A stretch of 64,000 nucleotides of DNA, taken from contig NZ_CP104398.1 in assembly GCF_025311495.1 (NCBI RefSeq), forward strand, positions 1 to 64,000. The letters run 5' to 3'. This document shows, piece by piece, positions 19,450 through 28,356 of this stretch. Each line of letters begins with the position of its first letter. Position 1 is the first letter of the stretch. The stretch comes from Limosilactobacillus oris. Its GTDB lineage: Bacteria; Bacillota; Bacilli; Lactobacillales; Lactobacillaceae. A program made the position numbers and the translations under genes. Under the pieces are notes generated by a model. The model saw only the letters and a list, made by a program, of their open reading frames with translations. It had not been told where the DNA came from and searched no databases.

Positions 19450-20121
19450 ATGATTGAAAACTGGCAGCATTTCTTATTGCCATATCAACAGGCCGTTAAT
19501 GAATTAAAGGTAAAATTGCGGGGGATGCGGAAACAGTACCAAGACGAGGAGCAGCATTCACCAATCGAGTTCGTCACCGGACGGGTTAAGCCCGTCGAAA
19601 GCATTAAGGAAAAAATGGTGCGCCGGCACGTCCAGGCGGACCGGCTCGAACAGGATATGCAAGACATTGCTGGCTTGCGGATCATGTGTCAATTCGTTGA
19701 GGATATCTACCAGGTAGTTGACCTGCTGCGGCAACGGAGCGACATGACGATTTTAGAGGAGCGGGACTACATTTCTAACGTTAAGCCCAGCGGCTACCGT
19801 TCTTACCATATTGTGATTGAGTATCCGGTTCAATTGATCAGCGGTGAAAAGCGGATTTTAGCAGAAATCCAGGTACGGACGCTGGCGATGAACTTTTGGG
19901 CGACGATTGAGCATTCGCTAAATTACAAGTACCAGGGCGCCTTTCCGGAAGAACTGTCCGCCCGGTTGCAACGGGCTGCTGAGGCGGCCTTTCACCTGGA
20001 CAATGAGATGTCTGAAATTCGCGAAGAAATCCAGGAGGCCCAAAACTTATTTTCATACAAAAAGGCGACCCAGACGGCTCAGCCTGGCGAAGATTTAACT
20101 AAGCCAAAGGAGCAGGAATAA
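19450..20121 (+). CDS. relQ: Small alarmone synthetase RelQ, 223 aa
   Basis: Single-domain (p)ppGpp synthetase without hydrolase or regulatory domains: the conserved block SIKEKMVRRHVQAD, DIAGLRIMCQFVEDIY and the G-loop-like YISNVKPSGYRSYHIVIEYP, plus EIQVRTLAMNFWATIEHSLNYKYQG, are all present. It transfers pyrophosphate from ATP to GDP/GTP during envelope or alkaline stress. An extended -10 (TGC-TAAAAT, 19412-19420) lies 30 bases before the ATG. The stop abuts the nadK ATG with no gap, so relQ-nadK-rluD form an operon as in other Firmicutes. Confidence 0.94.
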   Translation: MIENWQHFLLPYQQAVNELKVKLRGMRKQYQDEEQHSPIEFVTGRVKPVESIKEKMVRRHVQADRLEQDMQDIAGLRIMCQFVEDIYQVVDLLRQRSDMTILEERDYISNVKPSGYRSYHIVIEYPVQLISGEKRILAEIQVRTLAMNFWATIEHSLNYKYQGAFPEELSARLQRAAEAAFHLDNEMSEIREEIQEAQNLFSYKKATQTAQPGEDLTKPKEQE

Positions 20122-20937
20122 ATGAAAGTTGGAATTTATAATAACGAAACTGCTGAGTCACAGCGGGTAACGAAACTCTTACGGGCGGAAATCGAACGGG
20201 CAGGACTTACCTATGATGACCAGCACCCGGAAGTGGTAATCACAATCGGCGGTGACGGGACCTTATTGTCCGCTTTTCACCACTACATCGACCAGCTTGA
20301 CCAGATCCGCTTCGTGGGAATCCACACCGGCCACCTGGGCTTTTATACCGACTGGCGCAACTTTGAAATTGACGACCTGGTGGACAGCCTCGTCCAGGAC
20401 AGTGGCCAGTCAGTTTCCTACCCCTTACTGGATATGCGGGCGGGCTATTCGGACGGCACGGTGGATAACTTCGTAGCCCTCAATGAAGCTACCATTCGAA
20501 ACATTACCAAGACGATGGTCTGTGACGTTTACATCAACAACCAGTTATTTGAAAACTTCCGGGGCGATGGCCTATGTATCTCCACCCCGACCGGTTCGAC
20601 TGCCTACAACAAGTCGGTTGGAGGGGCAATCATGGACCCCAATAGTGTTGGTTTCCAGCTAGCTGAAATGGCCTCGCTCAATAACCGCGTTTTCCGGACG
20701 CTGGGGTCGCCAATTATCTTCGGGGCCGATACCAAACTGATGCTCCGGCTGCGCGACGTTAACGACCATGTGATGACCTGTGACCGGGAACAGCTTCGCT
20801 TAAAAAATGAAAAGGGCAAGCGTCACCTAATGGAAGTTTCCTTCCAGGTTTCACAAAAACGGATTTTCTTTGCCCGCTACCGGCACACCAACTTTTGGAA
20901 CCGGGTCAAGGACTCCTTTATCGGTGGTGGTAAGTAA
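20122..20937 (+). CDS. nadK: NAD kinase, 271 aa
   Basis: ATP-dependent phosphorylation of NAD to NADP. The catalytic [11 protein letters not shown] is at residues 43-53 (Asp45), and [17 protein letters not shown], the second NAD-binding motif, is near residue 155. Length is that of the short bacterial NadK. The ATG directly follows the relQ stop, and the stop overlaps the start of the pseudouridine synthase gene (TAATG), so the three are translationally coupled. Confidence 0.96.
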   Translation: MKVGIYNNETAESQRVTKLLRAEIERAGLTYDDQHPEVVITIGGDGTLLSAFHHYIDQLDQIRFVGIHTGHLGFYTDWRNFEIDDLVDSLVQDSGQSVSYPLLDMRAGYSDGTVDNFVALNEATIRNITKTMVCDVYINNQLFENFRGDGLCISTPTGSTAYNKSVGGAIMDPNSVGFQLAEMASLNNRVFRTLGSPIIFGADTKLMLRLRDVNDHVMTCDREQLRLKNEKGKRHLMEVSFQVSQKRIFFARYRHTNFWNRVKDSFIGGGK

Positions 20938-21830
20938 TGGAATTTACCTGGCGCTACGACCACGCGACGCCGCGCAAGTTGCGGTCGGCACTCAAGATGA
21001 GCGGGGTAACCAGCTCGCTGATGAAGGTAGCAATTTACCATGGCGGACAAATGCTGATTAACGGGGAACCGAAGTGGGCCGTGGACCTGGTTCAGCCGGG
21101 GGATGAGTATTCCATTGTGATTCCGCCGGAAGAGGCCAACGACCACGTTGATGAATCAACCGCCCCGATCACGATTACCTACGAGGACCGGGACTTCCTG
21201 GTCTTAAACAAGCCGGCGGGGGTGGCGACCGTCCCGGCCCATAATGTCCCGGTGGCCGACAGCCTGGTCAACCGGGTTAAGCACTATTACCGGGAGCAGG
21301 GCTATGAAAACCAAGTGACCCACGTGGCGACCCGGTTGGATAAGGACACCAGCGGGTTGGTGGTGTTCCCGAAACATCGCTTTGCCCATGCAGTGCTGGA
21401 CCGGCAGTTGAAACGGCATGAGGTCAAGAAAAACTACTACGCACTGGTCAGCGGCCGCCTGCACACCCAGCATGGCTACATTGACGCTCCTATTCGGCGA
21501 GATCCGGCCTCGTTTGTCAAACGGGAGGTGGCTGCGGATGGTAAAGATTCGGTCACGGAATACTGGTTAGCGCAGGCGCAGGCAGAGCATTCGTTAGTGC
21601 GGATTCGTTTGCATACCGGGCGGACCCACCAGATTCGGGTTCATTTTAGCTTCCTCGGTCACCCGCTGGTCGGGGATGAAATGTACGGTGCGCCGGCGGG
21701 GAGTCCACTGATTGACCGCCAGGCGCTGCATTGCTACTGGATACAGTTTTACAGCCCGTTTAAAGAACAGTTTATTACGGTTACCGCACCGCTGCCGGCC
21801 GACTTTGCGGCAGCAATAAAAGAATTTTGA
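20937..21830 (+). CDS. RluA/RluD-family rRNA pseudouridine synthase, 297 aa
   Basis: Catalytic motif HVATRLDKDTSG with Asp135, and C-terminal GRTHQIRVHFSFLGHPLVGD. The N-terminal ~80 residues form a degenerate S4-like region. It is the third gene of the relQ-nadK-rlu operon (Bacillus yjbO position). Members isomerise uridines in 23S rRNA or tRNA; which sites are modified here cannot be read from the sequence. Confidence 0.92.
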   Translation: MEFTWRYDHATPRKLRSALKMSGVTSSLMKVAIYHGGQMLINGEPKWAVDLVQPGDEYSIVIPPEEANDHVDESTAPITITYEDRDFLVLNKPAGVATVPAHNVPVADSLVNRVKHYYREQGYENQVTHVATRLDKDTSGLVVFPKHRFAHAVLDRQLKRHEVKKNYYALVSGRLHTQHGYIDAPIRRDPASFVKREVAADGKDSVTEYWLAQAQAEHSLVRIRLHTGRTHQIRVHFSFLGHPLVGDEMYGAPAGSPLIDRQALHCYWIQFYSPFKEQFITVTAPLPADFAAAIKEF

Positions 21831-21833
21831 CCC

Positions 21834-21880
21834 CAAAAGGCCCTTGTAAAACGATTCGCTCGTTTCACAAGGGCCTTTTT
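21834..21880. terminator. Bidirectional terminator after the rluD-type gene
   Basis: AAAAGGCCCTTGT...ACAAGGGCCTTTTT with an inner AAACGA/TCGTTT extension gives a stem of about 20 bp with T-tracts on both strands. It serves the two convergent genes. Confidence 0.92.
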
Positions 21881-21898
21881 ACACGTCAATTGACTATA

Positions 21899-22927
21899 TT
21901 AGTTGAAGCGTTGAACGCAGACTGGTTCTGGGCAGGCAACATCCTTTTGCAGAAGGGCCAGTTTACCAGTGGCTGCATCCCGTCGGTAGAGGGTCAGGTT
22001 ATCAGTATTCTGGTTAGAAGCCAGCAGGTAGGATTCATCGCCACTGAGGTTGAAGTCCCGTGGGAAGTCACCCTCAGTAGAAATGGACTGGATGTGCTTA
22101 ACCGTGAAGTCTGGTTGCACCGCAAAGCCGGCGATGGTGTTTTCACCCCGGTTAGAGGTGTAGATAAACTTGCCATCCTTGGACATCCGGATGGCGGCAG
22201 CCCCGTTGTGGGCGGTCCAGTCGGCCGGAATGGTCTTGATGGTCTGCAGGTGTTCGAAGCTGGCATCGGTAGCGTTGTACTTCAGGACCGCCAGCTTGCT
22301 GGAGAGTTCACCGAGGACGTAGACGTACTGACCGTTAGGATGGAAGATCAGGTGACGGGTACCGAAGCCGGGTTCGAACTTAAAGCGGGAAACGGCGGTC
22401 AGCTTGCCTTCATCGCTAACGTCGTAAACGACGACCAGGTCCATCCCCAAGTCACAGACGATCAGCCGTTGGTCCGGCGTCAGGTCGGCGTAGTGAACGT
22501 GGGGAGCTTCTTGTTCCGGTTCCGGTCCGGTCTCACCCTGGTGAGTTACGACGTCGGTCCGGGTGAGGCTGCCATCAGCAGCGACCTTGAAGACCTCGAC
22601 GTTAGCCGTGTGGTAGTTGGCACTGTAGAGCAGGTGACGCGCTTCGTCCAGGCCGACGTATGCCGGAGCCGGGCCCTTTTCCATGAAGGTGCTCAGCGTT
22701 TCGGCTTGGCCATTGGCAAGGGAGTAAACAGCCACCCCGGCCTGGTCGCCATCCTGCTTAACTGCGTAGACCCGTTGGTTAGGGCCGACTTGCAGGTAGG
22801 CTGGCTTCTGGGATGGAATGGCTAGCTGAACGTCCGTCAGTTCACCCTTGCTGGTATCTAGGCTTGCCATGTAGGCACCCTTACTATCCTTCTTCGTGTA
22901 GGTTCCAATTAAAAATTGTTCAATCAA
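21899..22927 (-). CDS. Lactonase-family beta-propeller protein (6-phosphogluconolactonase-like), 342 aa
   Basis: Seven-bladed propeller repeats of the PF10282 lactonase family: FLIGTYTKKDSKGAYMASLD, ARHLLYSANYHTANVEVFKVAADGSL, HVHYADLTPDQRLIVCDLGMD, FIYTSNRGENTIAGFAV and ESYLLASNQNTDNLTLYRRD. In Bacillus/E. coli the equivalent acts on 6-phosphogluconolactone, which would fit pentose-phosphate flux in a heterofermenter, but other lactones are possible. It starts with TTG after AAAGGAGGAAGTTGTC. A 332-codon plus-strand open frame lies over it and is only an antisense shadow. Confidence 0.87.
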   Translation of the reverse strand: MIEQFLIGTYTKKDSKGAYMASLDTSKGELTDVQLAIPSQKPAYLQVGPNQRVYAVKQDGDQAGVAVYSLANGQAETLSTFMEKGPAPAYVGLDEARHLLYSANYHTANVEVFKVAADGSLTRTDVVTHQGETGPEPEQEAPHVHYADLTPDQRLIVCDLGMDLVVVYDVSDEGKLTAVSRFKFEPGFGTRHLIFHPNGQYVYVLGELSSKLAVLKYNATDASFEHLQTIKTIPADWTAHNGAAAIRMSKDGKFIYTSNRGENTIAGFAVQPDFTVKHIQSISTEGDFPRDFNLSGDESYLLASNQNTDNLTLYRRDAATGKLALLQKDVACPEPVCVQRFN

Positions 22928-22990
22928 GACAACTTCCTCCTTTGAAAATGCTTACTGTTATCATAACAATTCATGTTGATTAATTCTAGC

Positions 22991-23005
22991 TTGTGCTAAA
23001 CTTAG
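22991..23005 (+). repeat. 15-bp direct repeat upstream of the secreted-protein gene
   Basis: TTGTGCTAAACTTAG, identical to 27421-27435, exactly 4430 bases away on the other side of the gene. It contains a TGC-TAAACT extended -10, so both copies may simply be promoters. Confidence 0.6.
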
Positions 23006-23126
23006 TCTGCAATTCTAAAACTAGGGAAGTGTTTTCTAGCGATATTAGTATTTATAAATTAATTATAGGGTATATAATAATATTGTTTATTCTTTGATTC
23101 AGTATGATTTTGGGGGAGTAAGTTCA

Positions 23127-26100
23127 ATGAATAAGGAACATAAAAAACTATATAAAGCAGGGAAACTTTGGGTTACGGCAACCCTCTTCATGGTTGCTGG
23201 CATTGCGATGATGAGTGGTTCTGCATCTGCGGATATCAAGTCGAACTTGTCAACAGTAACGCAAAGCAATCAGGTGATGGCAGAAAATACGTTGCCTGTC
23301 TCTTCAACAAATAATTATCAAGTATCAGGAACTGCTGCAAACACCGGTTCTACTCAGGGGCAGTCAAATGCTGTTGCTCCCACAAACTATCTAGGGGTAG
23401 AAGAAGCAAAGACTAGTCAGTCTAACTATGACTTTACCGGAGAAACCAGTTTTACTAGGTGCATTGGACAGGTCAGTTCTAATAATTTTGCTCCAGCCTC
23501 GCTCCATGTAAAACTTGCTGATGGACAAATTTATCAACCAGTAGCCGGAGACTTAGGATTTATTGACTATAGTGGAAAGCAGATTGCGGACCCAACGACA
23601 GCTGGTGTGTATCAGATTAATTTGACTGATGCTGGATTAGCACACATTAATGCACTCGGCGATGGGAAATATAGTATTGATCCTTTTGCTTCTGTCATGT
23701 TTGTTCTTGAAAATGGAACTAACTTAAGCATATCTACCGTGGCCACCGATTCATCGTTGCCTAAGATTACTTATGATGAGCAAAGTCATTCATATGGCTT
23801 GAATCCCCTGGCGGTCAAGGTAATTGTTAAAGACAGCGGTGCTAACCAAATAATCACCTATCAGCCGTCAGCAGCAGGTGATTTGGAGTTAATTGATGTC
23901 CACGGGAGTGTAATTAGTTCTGTTCAGGACGCCATTAATCGATGTGGGGAAGTTTATCTTTACCTGAGCTCGCAGGGAATTCAGAATTTGAAAAGGACTT
24001 TCCCGTTTATTAAGAGTATTACTCCGTTAACAAATATAACTTGGCTTAATTGCGCTATGGTCGATTTTTCGCGACAAAATTACGATTTTCCGGTTAAGTT
24101 TATTACAGATTATGTGGGCCGCTTCTCACTAGCTACTATTTCTTTGCCAAAAGTTGACATAGGAAATGGAAATACTTATACCTTGCGTAAGGGGGATTAC
24201 GCACTCTTTGATAAGAATGGTCAAGAGTGTACAGCACCAACTGTTGCCGGGCTCTATTATTTAAACCTAACTGCTACGGGCCTGGCACACTTGAATGAGC
24301 TGGGTTATGGTGGTTATACATTTCAGCCGTATTCTGGGTTCAGTATCTACCTTGAGAATTTAGATACTGCTCATATTTGCACCAAGTTTACGGATGCTAG
24401 CTATAAATCGTATATTTGTAGTGATAAGCCGATTGGTTTAGACTCACAACCTGTTCAGGTGATGGTTAAAGATAATTTCGGTTTAGAAACTCTAGCGACA
24501 TTTACACCAGATCCTGGTGACTTAGAGTATGTGGATGATGCTGGTAACGTGGTTGAGCCATGGCTTGTGGGGATTGATGCTGGTTTTGGGAAGGCGTTAA
24601 CGAAAAATTACTATATTTACTTGAGTCCACAAGGAATGCAGCATTTGAAGATGGTTGCTCCCTATATTAAAGGGTTTAGTAAAATCTCAATAGATGAATT
24701 GGCCAACGTTTTTGTTAATAAGTTTGAAGATGGTTATATCATTGTTAATGCCGTTTCTGCATTAAAGAATCTTATCCTTCAAGGGACGAAGCCAAAAATT
24801 GATCTCCAAAATTATATGGTGGAGTATACCGATAGCAATCATAAGAAACACCCAGTTACCCTACAACCGGGTGATTTAGCCTTCTACGATTTACAAGGCA
24901 AGATGGTAACCCCAACTCAGGTGGGGAGCTATAGCGTTAATGCAAGTCCGCAATTGATCGTACGGCTAAGTAAACAGAATCCGCATGTTAAATACAGCCT
25001 GAAATCTTCCATGGGAACTTTTTACACTATTCAAGCACGGGGAACTATGCAAGTAAGTGGGCCTCGCCAGCTGAGTGCATATGGTGCTCGCCATCTTGAG
25101 AAAATGGGATATACCATTACTATTTTTAGCAATGGCCAGCAGGTTGGTGTCTATCGACCAGTTGCTGGTGATTTAGAGCTCGTAGATCAAGGCGCCAACG
25201 TAATAACCAATCCTCAGGCAGCGGGAAGGTACTGGTTACAATTGTCGAAGCAAGGAATGAGTAATATCCAATTAAATAAGGGAAAAGGAATCTACTATGC
25301 TTTCCCATCTTATAACTTGCCAGAGGTTAATTATCAACCGTATACGCCGACCGCAGAAGATTACCAGCAGAATTACGGTAATCTTGATAGCTACTCTTTA
25401 CGGCAGGCATCGTCTACAGAAGCTGTCTTGCATGTTGCAGGCTGGCATGCCAGTGGTGCTTCAGCGGTGATGCCAAATGGCTGGCTGATTATTTATGACA
25501 ATACCCTTGGTCGGGAAATTAAGCGGGTACAGATTACCCCCGTTAACCGCCCGGATGTCCAGGCCGCTTACCCCAATGTATTTGGGAGCTTGCTGTCTGG
25601 CTTTGACCAAGATATTTTAATCCCATTAGCAAATGCAGGTGATGATCTAACAGTGATTGCCCGTTATTCTAGTGATCCAAATGGTGGTGAGGGCCAGCGG
25701 ATTGATCATTGGTTTAATCGAATTAGTGTCGATCAGGGAAACCATGCCTGGGTTGACAGTGTTCAGTTCATTAATGGTAAACTCCATGTTAGTGGTTGGC
25801 ACGCTACTAATCAGGCCAATGATAAGCAGTACCACACGATTATTGTTTGGGACGCTAGTCAAGGTCGTGAATTAGGACGGACTACGGAAAATATTAGCAC
25901 TGACCGCCCAGATTTGGTTGCTGTCTACCCGACAATTATGATGGCTAAGCACGCTGGCTTCCACGCAGAATTAAGCATGGTACCGGAAATGGCAACTGAC
26001 CAGATTCAGTTTATTAGTCGGTATTCTAGCACTAAAGACGCTAACAGTGATTACGTAGACTACTGGTTTGCACCACAACAACTATTGCATGGTCACCGTA

Positions 26101-27284
26101 ATCAGGCCTACCTTGATAGTGTTACTGTTCAAAATGATAAGCTCCATGTTAGTGGTTGGCATGTGACTAACCAGTCAATTGGTCGACCTTACCATACAAT
26201 TATTATTTTGAATGCTAACAATGGCCGTGAGTTAAGTCGGTCGACTATTCAACAAGGCGCTAGTCGCCCTGATTTGATCAAAGTCTTCCCGGACGTTATT
26301 ACAGCATCTCAAAATGGCTTTAGCAACGACGTGACCCTTACGCCGGGGATGGGCGATCAACCAATTCGGATCATTAGTCGTTGGAGTAAGACGGCTGATG
26401 CTAATGAAGACTATATTGACTACTGGTTTGCACCGCAGCAACTCTTCAACGACTTAGCTAATCGGGCGAACCTCGATAGTTGGGGTGTCCAAGGACGGGC
26501 TCTGCACGCGGTTGGCTGGCACGCTACCAGCCAGTCAGCTGGGCGGCCTTATCACTACCTAATCCTCTTTGACCAGTCGACCCAGCGGGAGATTAAGCGG
26601 GTCCGGGTGATCGCCAACAGTGCTCGGCCTGATGTTGCCCGGGCCTTTCCGGGCGTTTACAATGCCGGTGATGCGGGTTTTGATGTCAGTTTTAAGTTAA
26701 ATTCAAAGACCAATGGCCACCGCTTTACGGTCCTGAGCCGGTGGACCAGCGACCCGGCCGGAAATGGTAACGCAGTCGACTACTGGTTTGACAGCATGGT
26801 GGCACCGGAACTCTCACTGGTACCGACGGCGGGGAAGAATTCTCCAGCCGACCACGATGTCGAAAAGGCTTTCCATATTGATAACGTTAGCGTTGCTTGG
26901 ACAAAGCAGGATCCCCAAATCCAAGTCAGCGGGTGGGCAGCAAGCAACTACTGCGCAGACTGGAACAGGCAAATGACGGGCAATCCGCTAATTGATTCCA
27001 TCATACTAGACAATGTTCGTCAGATGATTTTAGTCCTAGAAGTAAATGGAACTGAGTGGATCGCTGTTGCCCTTGACCCCAGCCAGAACATACGGCCGGA
27101 CGTGGCAGTAGCGTATCCCGAAATCTGGGGGAGTCGGTATAGTGGCTTTAACTGTCGCTTTACTCTATCACATATACGTATGCCACAGGTAAAACCAAGT
27201 GATACCTACCGTTTTATTTTCCGCTGCTATTCTTCAGGGTACAAGCAACACGATGACATGGTAAGCTCGGTTTACCACTTTTGA
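23127..27284 (+). CDS. Large secreted repeat protein with KxYKxGKxW-type signal peptide, 1385 aa
   Basis: The signal region MNKEHKKLYKAGKLWVTATLF...SASA|D matches the KxYKxGKxW class. Residues ~126-740 hold six ~105-residue modules centred on a PxxGDLxxxDxxG...GxYxxxLSxxG core, starting near 126, 229, 339, 442, 555 and 662 and alternating as A-B-A-B-A-B. Residues 752-1385 hold five modules with an LHVSGWHATNQ core, starting near 752, 874, 994, 1114 and 1249. There is no LPxTG, LysM or SLH motif and no C-terminal helix, so attachment is unknown. Start chosen after GGGGGAG at 23111; an in-frame TTG at 23094 lies upstream of it. The N-terminal half is AT-rich and modules 4-5 near the end are GC-rich. 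I do not recognise a named adhesin. Confidence 0.8.
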   Translation: MNKEHKKLYKAGKLWVTATLFMVAGIAMMSGSASADIKSNLSTVTQSNQVMAENTLPVSSTNNYQVSGTAANTGSTQGQSNAVAPTNYLGVEEAKTSQSNYDFTGETSFTRCIGQVSSNNFAPASLHVKLADGQIYQPVAGDLGFIDYSGKQIADPTTAGVYQINLTDAGLAHINALGDGKYSIDPFASVMFVLENGTNLSISTVATDSSLPKITYDEQSHSYGLNPLAVKVIVKDSGANQIITYQPSAAGDLELIDVHGSVISSVQDAINRCGEVYLYLSSQGIQNLKRTFPFIKSITPLTNITWLNCAMVDFSRQNYDFPVKFITDYVGRFSLATISLPKVDIGNGNTYTLRKGDYALFDKNGQECTAPTVAGLYYLNLTATGLAHLNELGYGGYTFQPYSGFSIYLENLDTAHICTKFTDASYKSYICSDKPIGLDSQPVQVMVKDNFGLETLATFTPDPGDLEYVDDAGNVVEPWLVGIDAGFGKALTKNYYIYLSPQGMQHLKMVAPYIKGFSKISIDELANVFVNKFEDGYIIVNAVSALKNLILQGTKPKIDLQNYMVEYTDSNHKKHPVTLQPGDLAFYDLQGKMVTPTQVGSYSVNASPQLIVRLSKQNPHVKYSLKSSMGTFYTIQARGTMQVSGPRQLSAYGARHLEKMGYTITIFSNGQQVGVYRPVAGDLELVDQGANVITNPQAAGRYWLQLSKQGMSNIQLNKGKGIYYAFPSYNLPEVNYQPYTPTAEDYQQNYGNLDSYSLRQASSTEAVLHVAGWHASGASAVMPNGWLIIYDNTLGREIKRVQITPVNRPDVQAAYPNVFGSLLSGFDQDILIPLANAGDDLTVIARYSSDPNGGEGQRIDHWFNRISVDQGNHAWVDSVQFINGKLHVSGWHATNQANDKQYHTIIVWDASQGRELGRTTENISTDRPDLVAVYPTIMMAKHAGFHAELSMVPEMATDQIQFISRYSSTKDANSDYVDYWFAPQQLLHGHRNQAYLDSVTVQNDKLHVSGWHVTNQSIGRPYHTIIILNANNGRELSRSTIQQGASRPDLIKVFPDVITASQNGFSNDVTLTPGMGDQPIRIISRWSKTADANEDYIDYWFAPQQLFNDLANRANLDSWGVQGRALHAVGWHATSQSAGRPYHYLILFDQSTQREIKRVRVIANSARPDVARAFPGVYNAGDAGFDVSFKLNSKTNGHRFTVLSRWTSDPAGNGNAVDYWFDSMVAPELSLVPTAGKNSPADHDVEKAFHIDNVSVAWTKQDPQIQVSGWAASNYCADWNRQMTGNPLIDSIILDNVRQMILVLEVNGTEWIAVALDPSQNIRPDVAVAYPEIWGSRYSGFNCRFTLSHIRMPQVKPSDTYRFIFRCYSSGYKQHDDMVSSVYHF

Positions 27285-27347
27285 TGTCGAAAATCAAATC
27301 TACACGGTGGAAGCACTAAAGTAGTTGGCGTCCATGAAAATAAGTGA

Positions 27348-27392
27348 GGCCAGTCGCACTATTTACAATCAAATAGCGCGGCTGGCTTTTTT
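27348..27392 (+). terminator. Terminator of the secreted-protein gene
   Basis: GGCCAGTCGCACTATTT pairs with AAATAGCGCGGCTGGC with small mismatches, followed by T6. Confidence 0.85.
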
Positions 27393-27420
27393 AATGGTCG
27401 GCGAAGCAGTTGCGGCTGCT

Positions 27421-27435
27421 TTGTGCTAAACTTAG
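27421..27435 (+). repeat. 15-bp direct repeat downstream of the secreted-protein gene
   Basis: Second copy of TTGTGCTAAACTTAG (see 22991-23005). It lies 26 bases before the rlmA-like ATG, where an extended -10 would be expected slightly further upstream. Confidence 0.6.
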
Positions 27436-27460
27436 GTAGAATATTTAGAGGAGAATCAGA

Positions 27461-28318
27461 ATGAAAAAGATTGAACGACAACGTCAATTTGTCCAAGACC
27501 ACCTTAATCTGTTTCGGTGCCCGAACTGCCAGGCACCGATGGCAAAGGTCGAAGGCAACAGCATCTACTGTGCCCATGGTCACCAGATTGACTTTAACCG
27601 CCATGGCTACCTTCACTTTTTAAACGGGGCCGCCGACACGGAATATGGCCGGCAAATGTTTCTGGCTCGTCGCCAGCTGCTGAGTGCGGGCCTGTTTGAA
27701 CCGATTGTGAAGACGGTGGCTGACCAGTTGCCGGTCCGGCCCCAAACCATCTTGGACGTTGGAACGGGGGAGGGGACCCCGCTGCGGCAGCTGGCGGCTC
27801 TGCGCGCTGGTTGCGACGATACCCTGATCGGCTTTGATATTTCCAAAGCGGGGGTGACTCTGGCGACCCAGCTAGGACTGTGCGCCTTCTTTTGCGTGGC
27901 CGACCTGCGCCAGCTGCCGTTTAATGCTGGCAGCTTTGATACCATCATGGAACTATTTTCCCCGTCCGACTATGCGGAATTCAATCGGGTGCTGGCACCT
28001 GGTGGGCGGGTGATCAAGGTCGTACCCAATAGTGACTACCTGGCTGAATTGCGCCAGCTCTTATACGGGACCGGCCAGGCCAATTCCCACTATGATAATC
28101 AGCGGGTGGTCGATCTCTTCCGGCACCATTACCCCGATGCCCAGCAGATCCGAGTTCGCTATGAGTTCACCATTCCCGCTGGCTTACAGGCGGCGTTGGT
28201 GGAGATGACCCCGCTCCACTGGGGGAAGGGCGCAAGAAAATTGACCGCCCAGGACCTGGAAGCGTTGACGATGGTGACGGTCGATGTAAGCGTCCTGACG
28301 GGGACAAAAATGAAATAA
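27461..28318 (+). CDS. rlmA: RlmA-family 23S rRNA (guanine) methyltransferase, 285 aa
   Basis: N-terminal zinc-ribbon-like FRCPNCQAPM...NSIYCAHGHQIDFNRHGYLHFL (CxxC...CxxxH), typical of RlmA, followed by a SAM-binding domain with TILDVGTGEGTPLRQLAAL near residue 105 and IMELFSPSDYAEFNRVLAPGG. Enzymes of this family methylate guanine 745 or 748 in helix 35 of 23S rRNA; the Gram-positive type (RlmA-II/TlrB) at 748 can affect tylosin susceptibility. Which base is modified here is inference. Single gene with its own ribosome-binding site GAGGAGAATCAG. Confidence 0.87.
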   Translation: MKKIERQRQFVQDHLNLFRCPNCQAPMAKVEGNSIYCAHGHQIDFNRHGYLHFLNGAADTEYGRQMFLARRQLLSAGLFEPIVKTVADQLPVRPQTILDVGTGEGTPLRQLAALRAGCDDTLIGFDISKAGVTLATQLGLCAFFCVADLRQLPFNAGSFDTIMELFSPSDYAEFNRVLAPGGRVIKVVPNSDYLAELRQLLYGTGQANSHYDNQRVVDLFRHHYPDAQQIRVRYEFTIPAGLQAALVEMTPLHWGKGARKLTAQDLEALTMVTVDVSVLTGTKMK

Positions 28319-28321
28319 TAT

Positions 28322-28350
28322 TTGCACTTTCTTAATATTCGTGCTAAATT
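28322..28350 (+). promoter_or_regulatory. Promoter of the trmL leader RNA
   Basis: TTGCAC (28322-28327), 17 bases, TAAATT (28345-28350) preceded by TGC (extended -10). Transcription would start near 28357, leaving about 128 untranslated bases before trmL. Confidence 0.65.
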
Positions 28351-28356
28351 ATTATT

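Noticed and set aside
21827-22825. A 332-codon plus-strand open frame opposite the lactonase gene
   Set aside because: It lies wholly antisense to a clear beta-propeller protein with a good ribosome-binding site, has no recognisable domain, and overlaps the terminator of the rluD-type gene. Long antisense frames are expected from the GC-rich codon bias.
23127-27284. Sortase-anchored adhesin
   Set aside because: The C-terminus (SSVYHF) has no LPxTG, no hydrophobic helix and no basic tail, so sortase attachment is not supported.
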